Notes under the pieces: generated by a model
Seen by the model: only the letters and a program-made list of their open reading frames with translations
Databases searched by the model: none
What the model was told of the DNA's origin: nothing
Shown: positions 38,394 to 48,282 of the stretch, in pieces
How the letters are laid out: the number at the start of each line of letters is the position of its first letter
Position numbering within the stretch: the stretch's first letter is position 1
Made by a program: the position numbers and the translations under genes
NCBI RefSeq assembly: GCF_901000735.1
Contig: NC_081546.1
Location: 5,337,001-5,401,000, forward strand
DNA from: Corylus avellana
Lineage: Eukaryota > Streptophyta > Magnoliopsida > Fagales > Betulaceae
Reading direction: 5' to 3'
Length of the DNA: 64,000 nucleotides

Positions 38394-40482
38394 ATGCTAG
38401 GGAAATCATTGGCTTCTCCTCTCTTGACCTTTGGTTCTGCAACACCCTTCTGCTTTTCCGCTGTGAGTACCAAACTACCAATTCATGCATTCCTCTTTTG
38501 AATAGGTGAAACTTAAATGAATTCAACTATGGCCTCTTTAGCCTATATAAGAAGCTGATCTGACTTCAAAATGTAATCAATTTAGTAGATTGGAATCATT
38601 GCCATGTGTCATATATGTGCATGAGGAACAAAAGCTTTCAATCATATGTAATTTGGTTTGGGCGTTGAGTCACCTATGCCAAAATGTGCACCGCTTTAAG
38701 CTTTGGTTAGTCTTGGCTGCTTTCAACCATATATGATTTGGTATAGGCATTTGGACATATGTAACCTTTATTTTAATGATTCATGAGTAATTCATATTAA
38801 TATGGTTTCCCATTGCCAGTGGTTGGATTGATATCTGTTGATTCTGAATAGTTTTTTGCCCCAATTCCAAGTTATAAGATTGAAGTCTTTGTGGTGGCTC
38901 AATATACAATCCCCGAAACATTCAAGAGAACTGGCATATAGCTGAATGAAGAGAAGAACATACCCAATGAGAAAGAAGTATGGAACTCTGGATTCAAGCT
39001 GTTACGATGTTGGTGCACTTAGCTTGTCACAATTCTTTTGGTGTTTGTCTGTGGAAAAATTTCAGGAACTATTGTTACTTATCAAAGAGGGGGGAAAAAA
39101 GAAAGAAGTTTTAAGGAACGGTTGTGGGAAGTTTAGGAGGTTTGTTGCTTTTAGGGTGGGAGACAGGAATAGGGTCTTGTTTTGGTAAAGAAGTTTTCAA
39201 GATGTCATTGCTATAGCTTTAGATAAGAGGGCAATGGTGAGAATTTATATGGGGGGTTTGGAGGAGGGTGACATTGCAACCCTCAGTCAATTAGGCCAGC
39301 TTCTGTATTGTCTATGCCAGTGGATGCTTTCTTTAGAGTCTTCTTTGTGATGCACGTGACTGCTAGGGGAGGATGGGACACTTTGGGTTAGGTCAAGCAG
39401 AGGTTTTCATTGAAGAATGTTTGGCATTGTGGTGTTACATGATGTTTTGTGGAAAGTCTGCAGCTTTAAGAACTGAAAATCAAGGAGAAAACAACTGTTG
39501 TGAGTTTATGCTTTATGTGCAAGCATGATGGAGAGCTAGTTGGTCATCTTCTTTGCATTATTTGGTAGCCTGGTAGAGGTGGTCTGTGATGTGCTGGTTT
39601 ATCCCCAAATCTGGAACTTTGAGTTTGTGCTTGATACTTTGATGTGCTGGTTTATTCACAGAGTGGTTTTACTTTTGAAGAGTTATTCTAAAGAAATCTA
39701 TTTTGTCATAAAAAAAGTATGCGTCTAGTTTATTTTCTGCTTATTTTGATTGTGGGGATTTTATCTTTATTAATTAAATGGCTTAATAATTGGTTTGGTA
39801 GTCTTGATTGTTAAACTTGGGGTCAGAATCATATTTTTTAATTTGATTATATTTCTTGCCTATGAAATCTTAAAATTTGATCAGCAATTTCTCAATACAG
39901 GCTGATCTTGCCACTGCTAAGCCAAATATCGTGTTGTTCAATGTGAACTTCTCTAATGGTCTTCCACAAGATGTGCTCAGAGGAGCTAGGTCCACCAATT
40001 TCTCTCCTAAGAAATGGGCAATACATTCAACCGCACAAATTGAAAATTTAACTTTGAGCAATGAAGATAGGAAGACGTGGGAAGCATGCAGGCAAGCTCT
40101 ATCTGCATTCAGTTTAAGTGTTGAGGAGGAAGACAAGATACTTGGAAAAGCATTTGGCCAGTTTCATTCACCCTACTGGGGTGAAGAACGTAAAAGAGAA
40201 GTACCAAAATTTGAAGTTGTCAATGAAGTATTGGATTATCTTAGGGGTTTAAGCCTTTCCAATGATGATATCTGCAAGTTGCTGAAAAAATTTCCTGAAG
40301 TTCTTGGATGTGGCCTTGAACATGAGTTAAAATCCAATGTGCAGATCTTGGAAAAGGAATGGGGAATAAAAGGGAAATCCCTTCGCAACCTTCTTCTTCG
40401 AAACCCGAAAGTGTTGGGTTATAATGTTGATTGTAAGGGAGATTGCATGGCACAATGCACTCGATGTTGGGTTCGGTTTTAG
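38394..40482 (+). CDS. short mTERF-family protein, organelle-targeted (2 coding exons, 216 aa)
   Basis: A member of the plant mitochondrial transcription termination factor family, helical-repeat nucleic-acid-binding proteins of plastids and mitochondria. Coding exons are 38394-38462 and 39901-40482, joined by a GT-AG intron in phase 0. The first 23 residues (MLGKSLASPLLTFGSATPF...) look like a transit peptide. Helical mTERF repeats occupy about residues 110-200, with motifs ICKLLKKFPEVLG and LRNLLLRNPKVLGYN. The tail is cysteine-rich: C-x3-C-x3-C-x2-C ending CWVRF. At 216 aa it is shorter than most plant mTERFs (about 280-500). A noncoding first exon ending with CAG/GT at 37590 is likely, since the acceptor at 38391 lies two bases before the ATG. 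The gene is divergent from the DUF616 gene; I recall a neighbouring mTERF-DUF616 pair (AT4G09620/AT4G09630) in Arabidopsis. Confidence 0.82.
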
Positions 40483-41028
40483 CTGTCTACTAGTTTATAT
40501 GCTTTTCTCTGTATACAAAATGGATCATTTTACTATACTGAAACTAATGTTGAAGTTGACTTGATTTGTAAGTTCAAATGTATTCAATGAGAATATGCCT
40601 GTATCAGTTCATTTGATCTAAAGATCATTTCTTTTTTCAATCTGTATCAGTTCAGAGTTCTTTGAAACTTGAATGTTCAACTATTGGGTTTTTTTTCTTT
40701 AAATTTCATCAACTATTAGAGTTGAACCTCATCCATATTCCATCATTCTAAAAAATGTAAATTTGATTTGAAAAAGTATTTATGTTCTTATGTTGCCAGC
40801 AGCCTAAACTACAGAGCTATATAAGCCAGAAAGATTGAGTAGGTTCTTGTAAATGAGCAATGTATATCTTTGTCGTAGAAAACAGAGTACTGTGGGATTT
40901 CATATGCAAGAACAGGATGGAAAGAAACTAATTTGCTTTGAGTCTTGAGAAGCTCAATTAAATAAACTATTGTAAATAGAAATAGCTAAGTCATTTGAAT
41001 TCTCTGTTTTCAATTAAATAAAATACTA

Positions 41029-41263
41029 AGGGTATGTTTGGGATTGCGTTTGATGGGCATAAAAATGCTTTTAACACTTAAAAAGTTCGTTTGAAAAAAA
41101 AAATAATCGTTTAGTAAAACAATTAAAAACACTTTTAAGGGTTCAAAAAGCCTAAAAATTGTCAAAACACACTTTTGGCAAAAGCTTTAAAATGAAATTT
41201 TTGTCCAAAAACTCTTTTTGACTTAAAAACTTTATTTCTCAAATGCAATCCCAAACATGCTCT
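41029..41263. mobile_element. MITE with GTTTGGGATTGC ends
   Basis: About 235 bp with left end AGGGTATGTTTGGGATTGCG mirrored by GCAATCCCAAACATGCTCT on the right. It is AT-rich inside with no coding capacity. The flanks share only part of an 8-bp motif (AAATACTA and AAATAATT), which hints at a decayed hAT-type duplication. Confidence 0.65.
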
Positions 41264-41718
41264 AAATAATTTGCTTAATTAAAAAAGTGAAACAGCTTCT
41301 TAATATGATTAGAATGAAAATTACAAGTAATTGAGTGGGAAAAATATACTTTTAACTCCCTAAATTACCACCATTTTTGGACCTATGCTACAAACTTTAA
41401 ACTTTAAAGGTGACATATTGGCTCCTCAAACTATCACATCGTGTTAAATAAGTCATGTCATTAGTCAAGACAATTAATAATTGGTGCAATTTAATATTCA
41501 AGTAATGCTACGTATCATCATTTTATCATCTCAAATTTAACGTGATTTTTAAAATCATTATTGAATTGACTTTAAAAGGATTAAAAATAAAATAAAATGC
41601 TCTTATATTTGGAGTGATACAGATGAACTGGAAAGTCAGTTGGGAATGACATTATGGTGCCCATGAAAAGCTTTAAAGTTGCGCATGAAAGACTACGAGT
41701 GCCTACACCTTGTCCTTT

Positions 41719-41725
41719 TATAAAG
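41719..41725 (+). promoter_or_regulatory. TATA box of the first GASA gene
   Basis: TATAAAG lies 68 bp upstream of the ATG at 41793, followed by a C/T-rich leader. Position and sequence fit a plant TATA box. Confidence 0.6.
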
Positions 41726-41792
41726 GAGCTCGTAGCTTTTCTCTCTTCACAAACTTGGCGTTCCTCTCGTGTCCTAAGAAGGCTAGCTGGAA

Positions 41793-42672
41793 ATGGCCTG
41801 CACCAAGACCAGATTTATGTCCACCATAATTTTCTTTATTCTAATTTTACACGAGGTAATTCTAGAAAATATCATGAATTTTCCCATATTATTTATTAAT
41901 TATTATATGAACTCTAAAATATTTGAATAGGCTAGAAAAATGAAAAGATATTGTCCGTGGCTGTTGTTAATATTTTTCTTTCTTTTTTTTTTTCTTTTTT
42001 TTCTTTTTTGGGTTTTTTGGGAAATTTTCCAGATGGGGATCTCCAGTGGACGGCAGTTGATCAAAGAGCAGATGATAGGTAAGACCATCATCATTCTGGG
42101 TTTTTGTGAGTCATTATCAGTACATTTCAAGCTGCATGATTTAGACCCAACTTCAAATTCTTGGAGAACTTTTGGCGTAAACTACATTTTTATCCTACAA
42201 TTATTTTACAGTGCCGATGTAATCCGCTCAACTAACCCTTAGCTCAGTCTCTATTAAAAAAATATATCAAAGGAAATAGTTGTAAGAGACCATGTTTCTT
42301 AACTACTTTGTTTTCTATTTTTTGTTTTCCGTTCTCAAGTTAAAGATATTAAAAACCCCAAAACACAAAAGATGTTTCAACACTTTTTTCAAACAAAAAA
42401 AATAAAGATTACTCTCCAAAACACGTTAACAAACATACCCGTCATCTATATTCTGACCGAAAGCTGTGTATATATTGTATCATTATGCAGACTGCAATGG
42501 GAAGTGTGGTTACCGGTGCAGCAAGGCATCTCGGCATAAGATGTGCATCAGGGCATGCAATTCGTGCTGCCAGAGGTGCAACTGCGTGCCTCCAGGAACC
42601 TACGGCAACTATAATGCTTGCCCTTGCTATGCCAATATGACGACTCATGGCGGTAGACACAAATGTCCTTAA
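41793..42672 (+). CDS. GASA/snakin cysteine-rich secreted peptide (3 exons, 96 aa)
   Basis: A gibberellin-stimulated GASA/snakin family peptide, secreted to the cell wall, with roles in growth, redox or defence in the family. Exons are 41793-41855, 42033-42078 and 42491-42672, with GT-AG introns and one open frame of 96 codons. Exon 1 encodes a 21-residue hydrophobic signal segment (MACTKTRFMSTIIFFILIL...). Exon 2 is a short linker (MGISSGRQLIKEQMI). Exon 3 is the GASA domain with all twelve cysteines in the canonical spacing, including CNSCCQRCNCVPPGTYGN and ending GGRHKCP. The exon 1 and 2 assignment rests on splice sites and frame only. It faces a second GASA gene tail to tail. Confidence 0.85.
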
Positions 42673-42680
42673 TTAAGTTA

Positions 42681-42844
42681 GAATAATGCTAAAAATTATA
42701 TTTTTATTTCATAATTATTCCACGATATTAACGTGTTAGTCTCAATGAACCCGGAAAAAAAATAATAATAATTGATTGAGACTGACACATTGACATTGTA
42801 GAATATATAGTTGTGAAATAAAAATGTAGTATATAATATTTCTC
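42681..42844. mobile_element. fold-back MITE just after the first GASA gene
   Basis: About 164 bp, starting 9 bp after the stop codon. The left arm (TTTTTATTTCATAATTATTC..., then TAACGTGTTAGTCTCAAT) is mirrored by the right arm (ATTGAGACTGACACATTGA..., then TTGTGAAATAAAAATG). It must lie within the 3' UTR or overlap the transcript end. No coding capacity. Confidence 0.7.
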
Positions 42845-43119
42845 ATTAAATATAACGAAATAAATTATAATGAACCCGAATGTTATTATATAATTACAAA
42901 TAAAAAAACAGTTATTATATAATAATTGCATGCCTTATGCATGTGTTTGCCAATGTCCAAAATCCTGTATATGATCACTGGCCTTTATTAAGGTAAGGAA
43001 TTGTATTATCGAATATGTATGATTTCTTTGATCTCGTACACTCATGCACGAATTTACGTGGTTCGGCAACGTGCCTATGTCACATGAGAGTACGGTTATA
43101 TTTTACTATTAATGAGTCA

Positions 43120-43121
<2 letters not shown>

Positions 43122-43157
<36 letters not shown>

Positions 43158-43158
43158 C
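43122..43158. repeat. AT microsatellite
   Basis: A pure AT run of about 37 bp. It lies just downstream of an LTR-like motif, ACGTGGTTCGGCAACGTGCC, at about 43057-43076. Confidence 0.85.
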
Positions 43159-43168
43159 CCTAATTGTA

Positions 43169-43600
43169 CGGAGATATTTTGAAAAACCAAAATACTATGT
43201 ACTGCCAACCACTAGTATTTGAATATTACTCTCTATACTTAAGAGAATATGAGCCATTAGTTTCAACAATTAGATATTGAAGCATAGGAATAAAAGGCAT
43301 CACACAACCAGGGACAGAATCAAGGGGTAAAGAGACCATATATGGCCCCTCAATTTTAAATTGTTTCCTTATATATATTTTATATATATTATACGGACGT
43401 ATTTTGAAAAACCCCAAAATATAGACTTTGTACTGCCAACCACTAGTATTCCAATATTACTCTCTATACTTTAGAGAATATGAGCCATTAGTTCCAACAA
43501 TTAAATATTCAAGCATTGGAATAAAAGGCATTACACAACCAGGGACCGAATCAAGGGGTAAGGGGACCATATATGGCCCCTCAATTTTAAATTGTTTCCT

Positions 43601-43612
<12 letters not shown>
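43169..43612. repeat. 223-bp tandem duplication
   Basis: Two copies (43169-43391 and 43392-43612) start TACGGA(G/C)(A/G)TATTTTGAAAA, pass through TACTGCCAACCACTAGTATT and end TTTTAAATTGTTTCC plus an AT run. Identity is high, with scattered SNPs. No coding capacity; each unit also shares a GGACC(ATATAT)GGCCCC-type patch. Confidence 0.8.
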
Positions 43613-43638
<26 letters not shown>

Positions 43639-43640
<2 letters not shown>

Positions 43641-43789
43641 CTAGAATCTAATAAAAACTTCACATTTTGCCCATAAAAGTCCACATGGCAAGATGTTACA
43701 TATTTTTTTTAAAGAAAAAGACAAAACAAAAACATATTGTCACATAGACTTTTATGGACAAAATATAAAATTTTTATTAGATTCTAGCA
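43639..43789. mobile_element. small MITE with TGCTAGAATC ends
   Basis: A 151-bp element with about 50-bp inverted arms: left TGCTAGAATCTAATAAAAAC and right ending ATTAGATTCTAGCA. The arms continue through CCATAAAAGTCCACATG and its mirror. Flanked by a GA run on the left and an AT run on the right. Confidence 0.7.
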
Positions 43790-43812
43790 TATATATATAT
43801 ATATATATATAT

Positions 43813-44030
43813 GCCAAATTTGCTCTTCTAGCTCCACATCATAAGTGGTCTGAGCCACAGCCACATGTCGACCAAATTATTGTATTCCTAATACAAAAGT
43901 TCTTTGTCTAGAGATGATAATATATATATTATCATCTCTAGACAAAGAACTTTTGTATTAGGAATACAATAATTTGGTCACAATGTGGCTCAGACCACTT
44001 ATGATGTGGAAGTAGAAGAGCAAATTTGGC
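43813..44030. repeat. long near-perfect palindrome (about 105-bp arms)
   Basis: The sequence from GCCAAATTTGCTCTTCTA to TAGAAGAGCAAATTTGGC folds back on itself around TATATATA at 43921-43928. Arms differ only by a few substitutions and a short indel near 43857-43870. Transcribed, it would form a long stable hairpin. It is probably a young fold-back MITE; the terminal ten bases are perfect. No coding capacity. Confidence 0.9.
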
Positions 44031-44468
44031 TAGAGATAGAAGGTATGTAGATAGTAGGACGGAACACGATTTGCAATTTCAATCTATGCGAATTCAACAC
44101 GAAGTAAAGGGTTTATAATTGAGAAGTTTGATCCGGTTACTTAAATGAGTTGAATGAAGATTAACCTATATAATTTTATACATTCTCCTACATGCCTCAA
44201 TACGTTTCAAACACGACACGTGATATAATAAGAGTTGGCAATTTTCTATGAAGGTCCAAGACTCAAGGCCTGATCACCTGCATTTCTCATAAACCAAACA
44301 ATTTCAATCATGCATTAATATTAGCATGCAACATAAAGAAGGAAACGTACAATACTGTCATCGAAACAATACAGAATTAATGTGTACTCAAAGCATATAT
44401 ATATATAGCTCTGGGATTTTATTCAAATCAATTCTGAATGTCCATGCATATGATCTCTTTCAATCTGT

Positions 44469-45921
44469 TCAGGGGCACTTGAGCTTGTTCCCATGGGTTT
44501 TGAGGCGTGCATAACATGGGCATGCATTCTTGTGGCCGTAGGTGCCAGGTGGAACACAGTGGCATCTCATGCAACAACTCTTGCATGCCCGAGTGCACCT
44601 CTTCTTTCTTGATGCCTCCTTGCATCTCCTCGAGCATGCAGAGCTGCAATCTGAATCATCCCCACAAAACAAAAGTTATAATATATTCTTATATTTTATT
44701 TTTATCTTCTCTAAAAGTGTTTATGGGTGGCATTTAAAACCACAAAGGGAAGGAGTAGCTAGGGAATGGGTTTAAGTCAATGAAGGTCATGCGATGCATT
44801 TTTCGTCCAAGTTAATTATGGGGTGAGAGCAAATACAGTGTCAATTCGAGGGGCCGGGTTATGTTTGTAAATGTGTTTCGGAGAGTATTTTGTTTGAAAA
44901 ATTGTTTTGATGTGGCATAAAAATAAAACCCGTTTTTAGAAGTATTTTTTAATGGAGTCTACATTCATATGCCTCCAATTATAAATAGTTTTGGAACAGA
45001 GATAACATAATCTAATCTAATGTTGGATCGATATACATAAAATGGAAACTCAAATAGTGCACTACTTATTTGAGTGGATTTTATGCAAAGTTATCGATGT
45101 GCTTACATATTTATCATGTAACATCATCTATACCGTAAGATACAACAATATCAAATGACTAAATCTTTATTTCATAAGAAACGGAAAGGATCTTATTCCG
45201 TGGCTAGGAGTGCATAAATGCCTATTCAGATTTCAAATCTTGATCTCAACTCTCAAATAAAGTTTTCCTTTAAATTGAGTTTGAATAATATATATATATA
45301 TTTTAATTCAACCCATTAAACTGACATGTGTTCAAAATACATATGAAGAAAAGAAAAAAGAAGGCTCCTTTTATTATTTGTTTTTCCCAAACAAATAATA
45401 ATCATTGAAGGAAAAGACAAGAATACCCTTAAACTTCCCTATTAAGGCAATCATATATATGGACAAGCTTTGACTTCACAGTTTATTTTACAGAAAAAAA
45501 TCATTACAATTAGCATTAGTTTTTATCAAGTGAGTTCTGGTTTCGATCCCCAAGAAATATAAAAGGTCTTAAGCTATATAAATCACAATGTGATCAACAA
45601 CTTACTGATTTTCTTAGGAAGATGATGTTTGCTGTCAGGAGCTATTACATTGCTTCCTTCATCAACCTGAATCCATAAGATAATGTTACAAAAATCTTTC
45701 CTATTGAAGACTCAAATATCCAATATTTGCTTCATTGGCTATATAGAGACTCACAGTAGCAAGAGCATTTGCAGCCTTGTTAATGGATGAAGCCTCTGCA
45801 AGAGCCTGGAAAAAAGGTTTCAATTATGATAAGATATATAATAATCTTCTACATATTGAAACATTAAAGTATATACCTGTAGGAGGAGGATGGCAATGAC
45901 AAAGCCTGAGAGGAGCTTCAT
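44469..45921 (-). CDS. GASA/snakin cysteine-rich secreted peptide (4 exons, 112 aa)
   Basis: A second GASA/snakin secreted peptide. Exons on the minus strand are 45921-45877, 45805-45755, 45666-45606 and 44650-44469. All introns are GT-AG and the frame is open for 112 codons. The signal segment spans exons 1-2 (MKLLSGFVIAILLLQ, then ALAEASS), and an Asn/Ala/Lys-rich linker covers exons 2-3. The GASA domain in exon 4 carries the twelve cysteines (C-x3-C-x3-C..., CKSCCMRCHCVPPGTYGH, ending LKCP). It is more basic than the first GASA peptide and has one intron more. Convergent neighbours of one family but unlike structure suggest an old duplication or two separate lineages. Confidence 0.9.
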
Positions 45922-46004
45922 CTCTTGGGAATTTAGGTAGATATGGGGAAATGATAAGGCTGATGATGAGAGCTTCTGAATGAAAATGGGTGGGGGCAGG
46001 AGTG

Positions 46005-46015
46005 TTAATATATAG
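46005..46015 (-). promoter_or_regulatory. TATA box of the second GASA gene
   Basis: On the minus strand CTATATATTAA lies about 85 bp upstream of the ATG at 45921. This is a good fit to a plant TATA box. Confidence 0.6.
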
Positions 46016-46681
46016 GCATCTTTGTTGCCTATTGACCTATATCTTTTAAAACTCACATGCAAAGGTTGGAGCAAATTCACAGGCTTTGTGTTGAGTGCAG
46101 AGGAAAATGTTGGAGCAAAAAGGCTAAAACCCTCTTTTGGAAGCTTCTTTCTCTTTAGTTTTGTTGCCTTTACTCAAGCGTGAGCACAGCTGTTGATGCT
46201 TTGGCTGAATGGTGCATGTATATGGACAAGAGAGAAATTATGAGAGGTCCCCCACAGCAGATGGGTATAATGTTTGGCTTGTGATCAACCCAAAAAGGCC
46301 TTTGGAAATCGACAAAGACAAGGATCATATGCTTGTCCTTGTCTTTGCTAGACGACCAAAGCATCTTAATTAGTAAGATTTAAGAATTGCCAAAGCCTGT
46401 AACCAATACAATACATCAACTTGTGTAACTGAAGAACCCTACAGAAATCCATAGCCTTGGAAACTGTAAGAGCAGGGTACTTTCACTTCTTTTGAGAATG
46501 CCAAGGCATATACAATTGAAGAAAAGTCTATTATTAGAATATGCTAATTAAATGATTAAATTCGTTATTTTTATTGGTTTAAGCTTTAAGTTTAGAATAA
46601 GTGATAATTTAATATGGTATTAAAGCACATGTCATAAGTTCGAACTTTGACTTTACGTACAGTTTACTCTCCCATGTGGAG
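46016..46681. other. gene-free stretch upstream of the second GASA gene
   Basis: This should hold the promoter of the minus-strand GASA gene. Around 46610-46650 a TGGTATTAAAGC... motif followed by AAGTTCGAACTTTGAC looks like the primer-binding region of a decayed copia-type or TRIM LTR element. No gene seen. Confidence 0.45.
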
Positions 46682-46789
46682 TCCTCAAGAGGTAGATCAA
46701 TCGGCTAGGACCACACCTAATAAAGCGGAGGTCACTAGTTCGAATTCTTCTCTCCTTCTTGTGCAGACATGTCAAAAAAAAAAAAAAAT
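46682..46789 (+). mobile_element. tRNA-derived SINE with 15-bp target-site duplication
   Basis: The head begins TCCTCAAGAGGTAGATCAAT with A-box region TAGATCAATCGGCTAGG and B-box region AGTTCGAATTC; the body ends GCAGACATGTC and a poly-A tail of about 15. It is flanked by CTCTCCCATGTGGAG (46667-46681) and CTCTCCCATGCGGAG (46790-46804), a duplication with one mismatch. Same family as the copies at 6311 and 20907. Confidence 0.85.
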
Positions 46790-46804
46790 CTCTCCCATGC
46801 GGAG

Positions 46805-48282
46805 GGAATGGTAAAATATTAATATTTTAAAAGTAAATACAAGGGGGCGGGGAGGGAGATTAAGATCCATAAAAGAGAAACAAAGAAAAGGGAAGGGTGG
46901 AACAAATCAATAAAGACCCAATTACAACCATTACAATGCAATAAAAGATTAAAAATCTTTTAGGGTTATGTTAAATGAATGGTCTGGTCCATTGAATTTT
47001 TGGTACACCAACTAAGAAAGTAGCTCCTTGATCGAAATGACGATTTTTTGGAGCTACATCGGTAAACAAACTGAGAACTACATTCAAGAGATGTCAGAAA
47101 GGAGCACCACTGTGATGTCTAACGAGGGAGGTACCTAACAAAGAAAGCATTATGGACACCACATCTCGATCTTCAACTAGATCTGGAGGTCTTTGTAGGC
47201 AAAATTATGGTACCATCTATGGAAATCTTGTTGGGAAGGAGAACAGAAGTCATGGATTTGTTGTGGGAGACAAAATGGAGCGACATTGTGTGCCGTACAC
47301 GTGTGCTAGGGCGGTGCGTGGTGTGTAGTGTGTACGCACAGGGGCAAATGGAAGCGACGGCTGATGGGTGCAACAAAGATATTTATATTTATGTAACTTA
47401 TTTTTATTAATACATATGAATGAACTAACGAGTTGAGCTTTATATGAGCCTGGTCACGAACATAGCCGAATTGAGTCGAGTTTTAAATGAATTTGTATCG
47501 TTTAATAATCGAGTATAATTTTGTGTTAACGAACAACCCATTTAATAATTGAGTTGAGCTCGAGTCGAGGTTAACCAACCTAACCTTGTTCACGAGTAGT
47601 CTTGTTCAATTGTTGAAAATGCTTTAGTAAGCTAATTGTCTGGTGTGACTTAGTATGGCTAGTCTCAATAAATACCATCATATTAAATTTCAAAATCTAT
47701 TGGACATTAAGTTACGGGAAAAATCTATTTAAATACATAGAGAAAAAAAGCTAGTAGTCTAATTGTCAAAATTGGAACCACATAAATTAAATTGAAATCC
47801 CGTAAAAACCAAGTGCTTGAATTTAATTTTTTTTCTAATTTTCGTGACCCTAAATATTAAATTAAAATCAGATTAATTAAACCAAAGCAAAGATATCCCG
47901 TCAATCCAAAGATAAGTAATAAATAAATCCAGAAAAATTTCTAAACTGACGTGAAAAAAGTTTTTAAATTAAAAAAATGCAATTCGCTCTCCCTTGTCTG
48001 TCACTCATGGTCTGCCACGTCAGTTTGAAAAATTTTTTAGATTCATTTATTTGACTCCTTAATATTTTTCCGATCAAAAAGGCTTTTTGGCCCGATCGGG
48101 TTGAGCAAGTGCCGCTAAACAAAGCAGGAAACAGCCCAAGCCCGCACCGGTAAATCCAACTGACCCGGAACCACCTGACCCGATTTCTTCCTCAACCCGT
48201 CAACTGCAACAATATCACAAAAATTGGAGGTTAATTCAGACGGAAAAGAGCTCGATTCAGCAAATCGTAGGAGCGTCCCAAA
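46805..48282. other. gene-free stretch with LTR debris
   Basis: AT-rich DNA. At about 47208 the sequence TGGTACCATCTATGG resembles a decayed gypsy-type primer-binding site, and 46970-47200 could be its LTR, but no second LTR or protein is visible. The last 200 bp before 48283 should hold the promoter and leader of the J-domain gene. Confidence 0.4.

Noticed and set aside
44542..44775. Plus-strand open frames over the second GASA gene
   Set aside because: They are antisense shadows of the cysteine-rich exon on the minus strand.
46690..46756. Possible tRNA gene
   Set aside because: A- and B-box-like motifs are present, but there is no cloverleaf or acceptor stem, and a poly-A tail with target duplications shows a SINE.
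47173..47410. Short open frames on both strands
   Set aside because: They overlap a likely decayed LTR primer site and show no family motif.
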